DNA of 26,859 nt from Clostridia bacterium (GTDB lineage Bacteria; Bacillota; Clostridia; Christensenellales; Aristaeellaceae). Each line of letters starts with the position of its first letter. The stretch's first letter is position 1. This document shows positions 14,823 through 22,005 of the stretch, piece by piece. The notes under the pieces are model-generated. The model worked only from the letters and a program-made list of their open reading frames with translations. It made no database searches and had not been told where the DNA came from. The DNA is taken from positions 1-26,859 of the forward strand of contig JAFWBZ010000402.1 in the NCBI GenBank assembly GCA_017537105.1. The letters run 5' to 3'. Position numbers and translations under genes: made by a program.

Positions 14823-15818
14823 CTACCGAAATACCTGGCAGGGGATGCCCTCCCGCTCGAAGACGTCGAGGAAGTATTTCGGCGCGGCGGCCTCGTCGAA
14901 CTCCGGCGCGTAGGTCCGCCCCACCATGTCGTACTTCGCCCCGGCGGCCCGCTGGTAGGGCAGCACATCCACCCGCACCAGCGACTTCGCGCCTTTGACC
15001 AGTTCTGCCACGGTTTCGAAGTGCTCTCGTTCGTCGTTGACGCCGGGGATGATGGGCATGCGCAGGATGAAGGGCGTGTCCCCCGCGGCCAGCATCCGGG
15101 CGTGGCGGCGGATGGGGGCCTGGTCCACGCCGGTGTAGCGCCGGTGTGCCTCCGGGTCGGATACCTTCCAGTCCATCATCACCAGGTCCAGCTTCTCCAT
15201 GACCTGCGCGAACACCGCGTCGGTGGTGAAGCCGCTGGTCTCGACGGCGGTGTGCACGCCCGCCAGCCGGTCGAGCACCCCGGAGACGAAGTCCCACTGT
15301 AACAGCGGCTCGCCGCCGGAGAAGGTCACGCCGCCGCCGGTGGCGCGGAACACGTCGGCGTCCTTGTTGAGCCGCGCGGCCAGGTCCTCCGCGGTCCATG
15401 CCGTGCCGGCGATCTTCCGGAAGCCGCCCCGGCACGCCGGGACGCAGGCGCCGCAGGCGGTGCAGCCCTTGGGCTGCCAGCAGCCGCCCGTTGGGACTTC
15501 GGCGCCGAGGGGACACGCCCGTTCGCAGGCCCCGCAGTGCACGCAGGCGGCGGTGGAGACCATCAGCTGCGGCTTTGGCGACAGGCCTTCCGGGTTGTGG
15601 CACCACTGGCACCTGAGCGGGCAGCCCTTCATGAACACCGTGGTCCGGATGCCCGGACCGTCGAACACGGCAAATTCCTTGATGTCGAATACGATGCCCA
15701 CAGCAGTCGCGCCATTACGCGCTTGCGCGGGCGCGGCCAGCCCGCGCTGGAATCCGCAGGATTCGTGCGGCGCTGTCGCCGCTTGCCCTTTGGGCTGTAG
15801 CGGTGATGCGTTACTCAT
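14823..15818 (-). CDS. glycyl radical enzyme activase (radical SAM, with ferredoxin insert)
   Basis: The 331-residue protein carries the radical-SAM cluster motif CPLRCQWC (C66, C70, C73), GGGVTFSGGEPLLQ (about 161-174) and an inserted pair of 4Fe-4S motifs (C92, C95, C98, C102 and C119, C122, C125, C129). This is the architecture of activases for GREs other than pyruvate formate-lyase. It abstracts hydrogen from the glycine of its partner. The ATG at 15818 overlaps the GRE stop by 4 nt (ATGA), suggesting coupled translation. The recognisable domain begins only at about residue 40 (VGIVFDIKEFAVFDGPG). The 39 residues before it are unlike the family and are encoded by hairpin-rich DNA. A GTG at 15701 could be an older start but has no ribosome site. 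Confidence 0.92.
   Translation of the reverse strand: MSNASPLQPKGQAATAPHESCGFQRGLAAPAQARNGATAVGIVFDIKEFAVFDGPGIRTTVFMKGCPLRCQWCHNPEGLSPKPQLMVSTAACVHCGACERACPLGAEVPTGGCWQPKGCTACGACVPACRGGFRKIAGTAWTAEDLAARLNKDADVFRATGGGVTFSGGEPLLQWDFVSGVLDRLAGVHTAVETSGFTTDAVFAQVMEKLDLVMMDWKVSDPEAHRRYTGVDQAPIRRHARMLAAGDTPFILRMPIIPGVNDEREHFETVAELVKGAKSLVRVDVLPYQRAAGAKYDMVGRTYAPEFDEAAAPKYFLDVFEREGIPCQVFR
15700..15812. repeat. hairpin-dense palindromic segment read as the activase N-terminus
   Basis: Four adjacent perfect inverted repeats lie within 71 bp: GCGCGGGC/GCCCGCGC (15725-15747), GAATCC/GGATTC (15750-15764), CGGCG/CGCCG (15768-15781) and GCCC/GGGC (15785-15795). Coding DNA nearby lacks this. It encodes residues 2-39 of the activase, which have no place in the family fold. 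A mobile or dispersed palindromic element that landed at the GRE-activase junction and kept the frame open is the simplest reading. Only one copy is visible here, so repetition is unproven. Confidence 0.4.
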
Positions 15819-17839
15819 ACGAGCAGCTCAGCCCTTCGGATGATGTGGTCCTGGTAGCACTTGTCCAGCTCCACGAAGTAGCCGCTCCAGCCCCACACGC
15901 GCACGATCAGGTTGCGGTAGTTCTCCGGGTGTTTCTGGGCATCCAGCATGCGCTCGCGGTTGACGGTGTTCAGCTGCAGCTGGTGGCCGCCCCGCTGCAC
16001 GAACAGCCGCACCAGCTGGGCCACCTTGGTGATGGACTCCTCCTGGCTGAACACGCTGTCGGAGAACTCGATGGTCAGCGGGCCGCCATTGATGGTCCGG
16101 CGCAGGTCGGGCTTGGAGAAGCTCTTGATCAGCGAAACGGGGCCGTTCAGCCGGATGTTCAGCGAGGGCGCGTAGTTGGCCGGCAGCGGCACGCCCGCCT
16201 CCCGGCCGTCCGCGGTGGCGCCCAGCTCGTTGGCGTGGAAGATGTAGAACATGGCCGAGCCCGTGCCCGCGCGAATGATGCCGCCGCGCTCGTTGTGGAG
16301 TCCCTCCACGGCGTCCGCGAAGGTGTCCAGCAGCCAACCCACGAGACCGTCCACCCGGTCGTCGTCGTTGCCGGCCTTGGGGCAGTGGTATTTCAGCTGA
16401 TCCCGCAGCGCGTCGTGGCCCACGAAGTTGTCCGCCATGGCCCGCAGCAGCGCCTCCGGCGCGGTATCGCCGTGGAACACCTCCTGGTCCACCGCCGCCA
16501 GCATGTCCGCCGCCGGGGCGACGCCGGTGCCGTGCAGACCCCAGTTGTTGTATTTGCAGCCCAGGGAGATGTCCCGGCCGCTTTCCAGGCAGCCGTCGAA
16601 GAACAGCGACAGGTAGGGCGAGGGGATGACGTACAGGTTCCTCCGCTCCGCCAGGGTCTTGCGCACGTCGGCGAAGATCGCCTCCCGCACGAGGGCCTTG
16701 ACCTCCTCGAGAGAGCGGCAGGCGGTCAGGTGCTCCCGGAGCACCCGGTCCACGATGTTGGCGAAGGGCAGCGCGCCGATGTTCACGATGTCCATGGCGC
16801 GGCCGGGGATGATGAACTCCCAGCAGGCCGCCATGGCGTAGTTTCGGGCGTCCTCTGTGTCGTAGCCCAGCGCCTCCAGGCCGGGGATGGCCACGTCGTC
16901 GTTCTCGTACTGGGGGAAGCCCAGGCCCAGCTTCGTCAGCTGCGTGCCCAGCTCGTACACCTCCAGCGGCGTGTCCTTATTCACCCGCAGGTTGATCTTC
17001 GGGTCGATCAGCCGAAGCTCCGCGGAGGCCTTCAGACACCACTTCGACAGCAGGTTGAAGCCGTCCGTGCCGTCGGGCAGCATGCCGCCCAGCACGATGC
17101 TCTGGCCGTTGTCGCCCTGCTGCATGCCGGGGTACAGGTCGCTGTCCCGGTTGCAGGCGAGGAAGAAGGCCTCCAGCAGCTCGAAGGCGCTCTCCTCGGT
17201 CTCCCGGCCGGCCTCCAGGTCGGCCCGGAGGTAGGGGATCATGGTCTGGTCGAAGCGGCCCATCGTGTTGTGGTAGTCGCCCTCGCACCACATGGCGTAG
17301 TGCAGTATCCGCAGCGACTGCAGCGCCTCCCGGAAGGTGCGCGGCGGCAGCGCCGGCACCCGGTCCAGCACCTCCGCCAGCGCCTCGTCGCCCTTTGCCC
17401 GGGCGGCGGCGGCGTAGCGCGCCGTCAGCTTTAGCACCGCGTCGATGGAGATGCGCATGGCCCGGTGCAGCTCGCCCTCGCCCAGTTTTTCCCGCCACGC
17501 CAGGAGGCCCACGGAGATCACGGAGGCGTAGTCCGGCGACAGGTTGGACACGTTGCCCAGCTCGTGGATGAAGTGCCCTTCGGTGATGGCGGCCCACTCC
17601 GCGTCGTCGAAGATGCGGGGTAGATTCGGCACCGTGCGGGTGAAGGCGATGATCTCGTTGTCAAACAGGTACGGCGTCTCCATCTCAAGCGCCTGCTTCA
17701 GCCGCAGCGCCGTGCGAAGGGTGTCCGGCAGGGACCGGTCCCGGTAGGTCAATTCGAGGTCCTCCGGCAGCGCGATGCGCGCGGCGTGGTGCAGGCGCTC
17801 CCACTGGAAGTGCATCAGGGCCCGTATGCGTTCCGTCAT
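15815..17839 (-). CDS. glycyl radical enzyme of unassigned type (CWE active site)
   Basis: The 674-residue protein belongs to the pyruvate formate-lyase/glycerol dehydratase superfamily. The C-terminal glycyl loop is NLIVRVWGWSGYFVELDKCY, with the radical Gly expected at 650. The active-site cysteine loop is AMAACWEFIIPG, with C339 and E341. Other family segments are NGQSIVLGGMLPDGTDGFN (about 244-262) and GGHQLQLNTVNRERMLDAQKHPENY (617-641). Cys-x-Glu occurs in dehydratase and lyase-type members, not pyruvate formate-lyase itself. Trp beside the Cys and around the radical Gly is unlike the GCVEP and RVAGY patterns I know. The protein is also shorter than the usual 760-850. AAGGAG lies 10 nt before the ATG. 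It is co-transcribed with its activase and controlled by a palindrome beside a LacI gene. The substrate is unknown; a polyol, sugar acid or related small molecule is inferred. Confidence 0.9.
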   Translation of the reverse strand: MTERIRALMHFQWERLHHAARIALPEDLELTYRDRSLPDTLRTALRLKQALEMETPYLFDNEIIAFTRTVPNLPRIFDDAEWAAITEGHFIHELGNVSNLSPDYASVISVGLLAWREKLGEGELHRAMRISIDAVLKLTARYAAAARAKGDEALAEVLDRVPALPPRTFREALQSLRILHYAMWCEGDYHNTMGRFDQTMIPYLRADLEAGRETEESAFELLEAFFLACNRDSDLYPGMQQGDNGQSIVLGGMLPDGTDGFNLLSKWCLKASAELRLIDPKINLRVNKDTPLEVYELGTQLTKLGLGFPQYENDDVAIPGLEALGYDTEDARNYAMAACWEFIIPGRAMDIVNIGALPFANIVDRVLREHLTACRSLEEVKALVREAIFADVRKTLAERRNLYVIPSPYLSLFFDGCLESGRDISLGCKYNNWGLHGTGVAPAADMLAAVDQEVFHGDTAPEALLRAMADNFVGHDALRDQLKYHCPKAGNDDDRVDGLVGWLLDTFADAVEGLHNERGGIIRAGTGSAMFYIFHANELGATADGREAGVPLPANYAPSLNIRLNGPVSLIKSFSKPDLRRTINGGPLTIEFSDSVFSQEESITKVAQLVRLFVQRGGHQLQLNTVNRERMLDAQKHPENYRNLIVRVWGWSGYFVELDKCYQDHIIRRAELLV

Positions 17840-17884
17840 CTCCGATCAGCTCCTTTTTTCGAGGGCGGAAAGTGCGTTCGTCCG

Positions 17885-17908
17885 GGGGATGTTAACGTTA
17901 ACATCCCC
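17885..17908. promoter_or_regulatory. perfect 24-bp palindromic operator of the GRE operon
   Basis: GGGGATGTTAAC is followed immediately by its exact reverse complement, with a central CG, the usual form of a LacI-family operator. It starts about 9 bp downstream of the GRE -10 hexamer, covering the transcription start and early transcript. Its probable ligand is the LacI protein encoded divergently at 18083. Confidence 0.85.
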
Positions 17909-17916
17909 TCGCTTCC

Positions 17917-17945
17917 ATTATCGCACAGCCGCGCCGGAAAGTCAA
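17917..17945 (-). promoter_or_regulatory. promoter of the GRE-activase operon
   Basis: Minus strand TTGACT (17940-17945), 17-bp spacer, GATAAT (17917-17922), with the palindromic operator directly downstream. Confidence 0.8.
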
Positions 17946-18000
17946 GCAAAAAGGCGGGGCGCGGCCGCATGAATGTGCGACTGCGGTTCACCTTTTGCAT

Positions 18001-18029
18001 TTGCGCATTTGCCGCGAGTGTGGTATGAT
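18001..18029 (+). promoter_or_regulatory. promoter of the divergent LacI gene
   Basis: TTGCGC (18001-18006), 17-bp spacer, TATGAT (18024-18029). It is about 95 bp from the GRE operator, so autoregulation through that site would need looping or a second site. Confidence 0.6.
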
Positions 18030-18082
18030 GGTCCCAACGACGGCGCGCCGGGGCGGACCGGGGCGCGGGGGAGGGCGGCGAA

Positions 18083-19102
18083 ATGCACAACGGGCGCAGA
18101 AAGGTGACGCTGCGGGACCTGGCGGAGGCCACGGGCTTCAGCGTGAACACGGTCTCCCGGGCGCTGCGGGGCGAGAAGCGCATCGCGCCGGAGACGCTCC
18201 AGAAGATCCTGGAGGCCCAGGCCCGCATGGGCTACATCCACAACACGCTGGCCTCCTCGCTGCGGCGCGGCTACACCAACACCATCGCGGTGATCCTGGG
18301 CGACGTGTCCAACCCCCACTTCGGGGTGATGATGAGCGAGATCGAGGCCCGGGCCCGCGCCCGGGGCTACGCCGCCTTTCTGCAGACCACCAGCGAGGAC
18401 GAGGCGCTGGAGCGCGCCGCGATCCAGTCTGCGGTGAACAAGAGCGTGGACGGCATCCTCATCTGCCCCTGCCCGCAGAGCGGGCAGAACCTGCACACGC
18501 TGGCGTCGCTGGGCATCCCCTTCGTGCTGGTCGGGCGGCGCAGCGCCGCGGTGGACGCCGACTACGTGATCTGCAACGACGAGCTGGGCGGCTGGCAGGC
18601 CACCCGGGCCCTGATCGAGCGCGGCCACCGGCGCATACTGATGCTGCAGGGCGATCCGGAGATCTCCAGTGCCCGGGAGCGCCTGGCGGGCTACCGCAGG
18701 GCGCTGGACGAGGCGGGCATCGAATATGACCCGCGCCTGGTGCGGGAGGGCTCCGTCATGGGCAAGGACAACGAGGCGCTCTACGCGCAGATCCTCTCGG
18801 AAGATCTGGGCTTCACCGCCGCCTTCGCCTTCAGCGACCTCATCGCCTGGGACTTCTGGCGCTTCCTGCACGGCCGGGGCATCGAGGTGCCGCGGGATCT
18901 CTCCTTGGTGGGCTTCGACAACATCCAGTCCCGGCTGTCCATCCCCTTCGGGCTCACCTCCATCCGCACCTACAAGGGCCGCATGTCCGTGGAGGCCGTG
19001 GACCTGTTGGTGCGCCGCATGCGCGGCGAGGGCGATCCCGCGCCCGCCCGCGTGGTCATCGACACCGCCCTCGCGCCGGGGGAGACGGTGCGGACCGTCT
19101 AA
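18083..19102 (+). CDS. LacI-family regulator, probable repressor of the GRE operon
   Basis: The 339-residue protein has the LacI helix-turn-helix at about 8-27 (VTLRDLAEATGFSVNTVSRALRG) and a hinge (GYIHNTLASSLRRG, about 50-63). The effector domain follows (IAVILGDVSNPHFGVMMSEIEARARARGY, VDGILICPCPQ, DLSLVGFDNIQSRLSIPFGLTSIRTYKG). GGAGGG precedes the ATG. It is divergent from the GRE gene, with a perfect palindrome at the GRE promoter between them, so GRE repression is the obvious role. The effector is probably the GRE substrate or a relative. LacI proteins mostly bind sugars or nucleosides, which is the best clue to that substrate. A strong terminator follows. Confidence 0.93.
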   Translation: MHNGRRKVTLRDLAEATGFSVNTVSRALRGEKRIAPETLQKILEAQARMGYIHNTLASSLRRGYTNTIAVILGDVSNPHFGVMMSEIEARARARGYAAFLQTTSEDEALERAAIQSAVNKSVDGILICPCPQSGQNLHTLASLGIPFVLVGRRSAAVDADYVICNDELGGWQATRALIERGHRRILMLQGDPEISSARERLAGYRRALDEAGIEYDPRLVREGSVMGKDNEALYAQILSEDLGFTAAFAFSDLIAWDFWRFLHGRGIEVPRDLSLVGFDNIQSRLSIPFGLTSIRTYKGRMSVEAVDLLVRRMRGEGDPAPARVVIDTALAPGETVRTV

Positions 19103-19151
19103 GGGAATGGAACACAGGGAAGACATGCGCCTGGCCCTCTCCCGGGCCGTC

Positions 19152-19195
19152 CGCCGGCCGCGCCGCACCCCAACGGCGCGGCCGGCGCTTTTTCC
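19152..19195 (+). terminator. strong terminator after the LacI gene
   Basis: A 14-bp perfect stem, CGCCGGCCGCGCCG paired with its complement (19174-19187), has an 8-nt loop and a CTTTTTCC tail. Confidence 0.9.
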
Positions 19196-19219
19196 GCGCC
19201 CCGAAATACACATTGTCTA

Positions 19220-19248
19220 TTGACTTGATGTGTTTTTTGTGTTATCTT
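19220..19248 (+). promoter_or_regulatory. promoter of the MTHFR-Etf operon
   Basis: TTGACT (19220-19225), 17-bp T-rich spacer, TATCTT (19243-19248). The leader is about 55 nt with a small GCGCC-GCA-GGCGC hairpin (19271-19283), too short for a cobalamin or SAM riboswitch. Confidence 0.7.
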
Positions 19249-19306
19249 TGGATGGGACCCAGGGAAAGTCGCGCCGCAGGCGCAAGGCAGGGGGAGTGGA
19301 GTGCGC

Positions 19307-20131
19307 ATGGGAGAAGCCGTCGGGCCGCGAAGCTATCACATTGAAATCATACCGCCCAAGCAGGATTCGCAGAAGCTGGAGGCGGACCTGGAGCTGTTCG
19401 CCGGGAAGTTCGAGCGGGTGATGGAGAGCGGCTTTACCGCCTCCATCACGGACAACGCCATGGGGCTGTTGGCCTTCCAGGGACACGAGTGCATCGAGGA
19501 GCTCGGCCTGCGGGTGCGGCCGGAGCAGGTGCTGATCCACCTGAACACGTTTCACACGAAGCGCAACCTGGACGAGATCCTGGAGGCCTGCGGGCGGCTC
19601 GGCATCCGCTCCCTGCTGGCCATCAGCGGGGACGGCTCGCCCCGGCTGCCGAGGCTGCAGCCCGCGGACGTGGAGGCGGAGGGCGCCCCGGCGGTCACGT
19701 CGGTGGAGCTGATCCGCTATCTCCGCAGGCACTATCCCGAATTTGCGGTGGGCGCGGCGTTCAACCCCTACGAGCCGGAGGCGCACGAATTCGACAAGCT
19801 CGAGCGGAAGCTGGACGCCGGGGCGTCCTTCCTCATCACCCAGCCGATCCTGCGGAAGAACGCCGTGGTGGACCGGCTGCTGGCTGCCCATCCGGAGGTG
19901 CCGACGATCCTCGAGGCGTGGATGTCGAAGAAGCTGTACCTGCTCTCAGACGTGGTGGGCTATCCCATCCCCGAGGACGCGGAATACGACCCCTTCGCCA
20001 CGCTGGAACAGCTGCAGGCGACGTACCCGCAGTGCTCGTTCTACCTGTCGCTGCTGGGATTCAAGACGCAGTATGCCCGGATCGAGGAGATGGCCGGTCC
20101 GGCGCGCGCGGAACAGGAGGAGCGCCTATGA
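19307..20131 (+). CDS. methylenetetrahydrofolate reductase-like flavoprotein (MetF family)
   Basis: The 274-residue protein matches the MTHFR barrel family, which interconverts 5,10-methylene- and 5-methyl-tetrahydrofolate with FAD. Marks are HIEIIPPK (E13 in the position of the catalytic Glu), SITDNAMG, LIHLNTFHTKRNLD, SLLAISGDGSPR, FAVGAAFNPYEPEA and LDAGASFLITQPIL. No NADH-specific or zinc-protein (MetV) partner gene is nearby. Start 19307 is preferred: GGAG lies 5 nt and GGGGAG 10 nt upstream. A GTG at 19301 in the same frame is possible but sits too close to these sites. The stop overlaps the EtfB start by 4 nt (ATGA), implying coupled translation and a shared role. Direction of reaction in the cell is unknown. 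Confidence 0.87.
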   Translation: MGEAVGPRSYHIEIIPPKQDSQKLEADLELFAGKFERVMESGFTASITDNAMGLLAFQGHECIEELGLRVRPEQVLIHLNTFHTKRNLDEILEACGRLGIRSLLAISGDGSPRLPRLQPADVEAEGAPAVTSVELIRYLRRHYPEFAVGAAFNPYEPEAHEFDKLERKLDAGASFLITQPILRKNAVVDRLLAAHPEVPTILEAWMSKKLYLLSDVVGYPIPEDAEYDPFATLEQLQATYPQCSFYLSLLGFKTQYARIEEMAGPARAEQEERL

Positions 20132-20916
20132 AGATCGTGGTGTGCATCAAGCAGGTCCCGGCGACCAGCGACGCCTCCATCGATCCCGTGACCAAGCGGA
20201 TCGTGCGGGAGGGCAGCAAGGCGATGCTCAACCCCTTCGACCTGTACGCGGTGGAGGAGGCCGTGCGCCTGAGGGAGCAGGCGGGCGGCGAGGTCATCGC
20301 CCTCTCCATGGGGCCGGAGAGCGCCAAAAACGCGCTGGTGGAGGCCCTGTCCATGGGCGCGGACCGGGCGGTGCTGTTGAGCGACCGGGCCTTCGGCGGC
20401 TCCGACACCTGGGCCACCAGCTACGCGCTGGCCCGGGCCATCGACACCCTCGGCGGCGTGGACCTGGTGATCTGCGGCAAGCAGGCCGTGGACGGCGACA
20501 CGGCGCAGGTGGGCGCGGGTATCGCCGCGAAGCTGGACCTGCTGCAGGCCGCGAACGTGGGGAAGACCGAGGCGCTGGACGCCGACGGCATCACCGTGCG
20601 GCGGATGCACGAGCGGGGCTGGGACGTGGTCCGGCTCCGGTTCCCGGCACTGATCACTGTGCTGAAGGACATCAACGCGCCCCGGGTGCCCACGCTGCGC
20701 GCCGCCCGGGCCGCAAGGCGGGCGGAGATCCCCGTCTGGCATCCTGCGGACATCGGCGCGGACCCCGGCAGGATCGGCCTGCGGGCCTCGCCCACCCAGG
20801 TGGTCCGAACGGCCCCGCCCGCGGCGAGGAGCGCGGTCACCACGAGGATCGCGGGCGCGCCGGCGGAGGTGGCCGGGGAACTCGTCCGGGAACTGCTGGC
20901 CCGGAAGCTGCTGTGA
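20128..20916 (+). CDS. etfB: electron transfer flavoprotein beta subunit (EtfB/FixA)
   Basis: The 262-residue protein has the EtfB adenine-nucleotide-binding fold. Marks are MKIVVCIKQVPAT at the N-terminus, LNPFDLYAVEEAVRL (34-48), VIALSMGPESA (56-66) and the family signature CGKQAVDGDTAQVG (116-129). RFPALITVLKDINAPRVPTLR follows the signature. AGGAGG lies 7 nt before the ATG, which overlaps the MTHFR stop. EtfB pairs with EtfA to carry electrons between flavoproteins, and some Clostridial pairs bifurcate electrons. The close link to an MTHFR rather than an acyl-CoA dehydrogenase suggests the partner flavoenzyme is the MTHFR; this is inference. The C-terminal 70 residues are Ala/Arg-rich and less typical. 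Confidence 0.93.
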   Translation: MKIVVCIKQVPATSDASIDPVTKRIVREGSKAMLNPFDLYAVEEAVRLREQAGGEVIALSMGPESAKNALVEALSMGADRAVLLSDRAFGGSDTWATSYALARAIDTLGGVDLVICGKQAVDGDTAQVGAGIAAKLDLLQAANVGKTEALDADGITVRRMHERGWDVVRLRFPALITVLKDINAPRVPTLRAARAARRAEIPVWHPADIGADPGRIGLRASPTQVVRTAPPAARSAVTTRIAGAPAEVAGELVRELLARKLL

Positions 20917-20931
20917 AGGGAGGCGCGACCC

Positions 20932-22005
20932 GTGAAGCTGACAGGAGAACAGGACAGGCAAAACTCCGCGGACGTGTGGGTGCTGGCGGAGATGACGGGC
21001 GGCGCGCTGCATCCCGTGTCCCATGAGCTGCTGGGCGCGGCCCGGCGGCTGGCGGCGGACCGCGGCTGCAGGGTGTGGGCCGTGGCGCTGGGGAGTGACC
21101 TCTCCGACGCGGCGGCGTCGCTGATCGCCCACGGCGCAGACGGCGTCATCCTGGTGGGGGACGGGCGGCTGCAGGCGTTCAACGACGAGCTGGAGTGCAA
21201 CGTGCTGGAGCGGCTGGTGCGCAAGTACCGCCCGGAGATCTTCCTCGGCGCGGCCACAAATCGGGGCCGGGCGCTGATCCCGCGGCTGGCCAGCCGGCTC
21301 TACGCCGGGCTGACCGCCGACTGCACCGGGCTGGCCATCGACCCAGAGACCGGGGATCTGCTCCAGACCCGGCCGGCCTTCGGCGGCAACATCATGGCCA
21401 CCATCCGCAGCGGCGGCTTCCGTCCGCAGATGGCCACGGTCCGCCCCAAGGTGATGCAGGCGCTGCCCGGGGACCGGACCCGGTCGGGCATGGTGGTGCG
21501 GGAATCCGTGGCGCCGGAGGACGCCCTGCACATCAAGCAGATCCTGGAGACCATCGAGCGCCGGGAGAACACGGTCAACCTCAGCGACGCCCGCATCATC
21601 GTCGCCGGCGGCCGGGCGATGAAGGGGCCGGAGGGCTTCGCGCTGCTGGAGTCCTTCGCGCAGCGGATCGGCGGCGCCCTGGGCGCCAGCCGCGCGGCGG
21701 TGGACAGCGGATGGATCGCCTATCCCCATCAGGTGGGGCAGACCGGGCAGACCGTGCAGGCGGACGTCTACATCGCCTGCGGCATCTCCGGCCAGATCCA
21801 GCACCTGATCGGCATGCAGTCCTGCAAGACCATCGTCGCCATCGACATCGACGACACCACGCCCATGATGCAGCTGGCGGACATCGCGGTGAAGGGCGAC
21901 CTGTTTGCGGTGATCCCGGAAGTCATGAAGGCGCTGGATCGGGCGGGCGTCCGCCGGGCCCCCGCGTCCACGGAGGCAGATACAGAGGAGGAAGAGCAAT
22001 GCTGA
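20932..22005 (+). CDS. etfA: electron transfer flavoprotein alpha subunit (EtfA/FixB)
   Basis: The 357-residue protein starts at GTG 20932, with AAGGGAGG 8 nt upstream. It has the two EtfA parts. The N-terminal nucleotide-binding-like domain (VWVLAEMTGGALHPVSHELLGAA) is followed by the C-terminal FAD domain, with GGRAMKGPEGF, GASRAAVDSGWIAYPHQVGQTGQTV and CGISGQIQHLIGMQSCKTIVAIDIDD. The last motif reads IDIDDTTPMM where many EtfA proteins have INxDxxAPIF, a variation beside the FAD. There is no N-terminal ferredoxin domain. The C-terminus is an acidic tail ending in Cys. It overlaps the start of the methyltransferase gene by 7 nt, so four proteins are made from one tightly packed message. Confidence 0.93.
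   Translation: MKLTGEQDRQNSADVWVLAEMTGGALHPVSHELLGAARRLAADRGCRVWAVALGSDLSDAAASLIAHGADGVILVGDGRLQAFNDELECNVLERLVRKYRPEIFLGAATNRGRALIPRLASRLYAGLTADCTGLAIDPETGDLLQTRPAFGGNIMATIRSGGFRPQMATVRPKVMQALPGDRTRSGMVVRESVAPEDALHIKQILETIERRENTVNLSDARIIVAGGRAMKGPEGFALLESFAQRIGGALGASRAAVDSGWIAYPHQVGQTGQTVQADVYIACGISGQIQHLIGMQSCKTIVAIDIDDTTPMMQLADIAVKGDLFAVIPEVMKALDRAGVRRAPASTEADTEEEEQC

Noticed and set aside
15803..17434. 543-codon plus-strand ORF
   Set aside because: Antisense to the glycyl radical enzyme; composition typical of shadow frames.
19249..19306. SAM or cobalamin riboswitch before the MTHFR gene
   Set aside because: The leader is only about 55 nt and holds one small hairpin.
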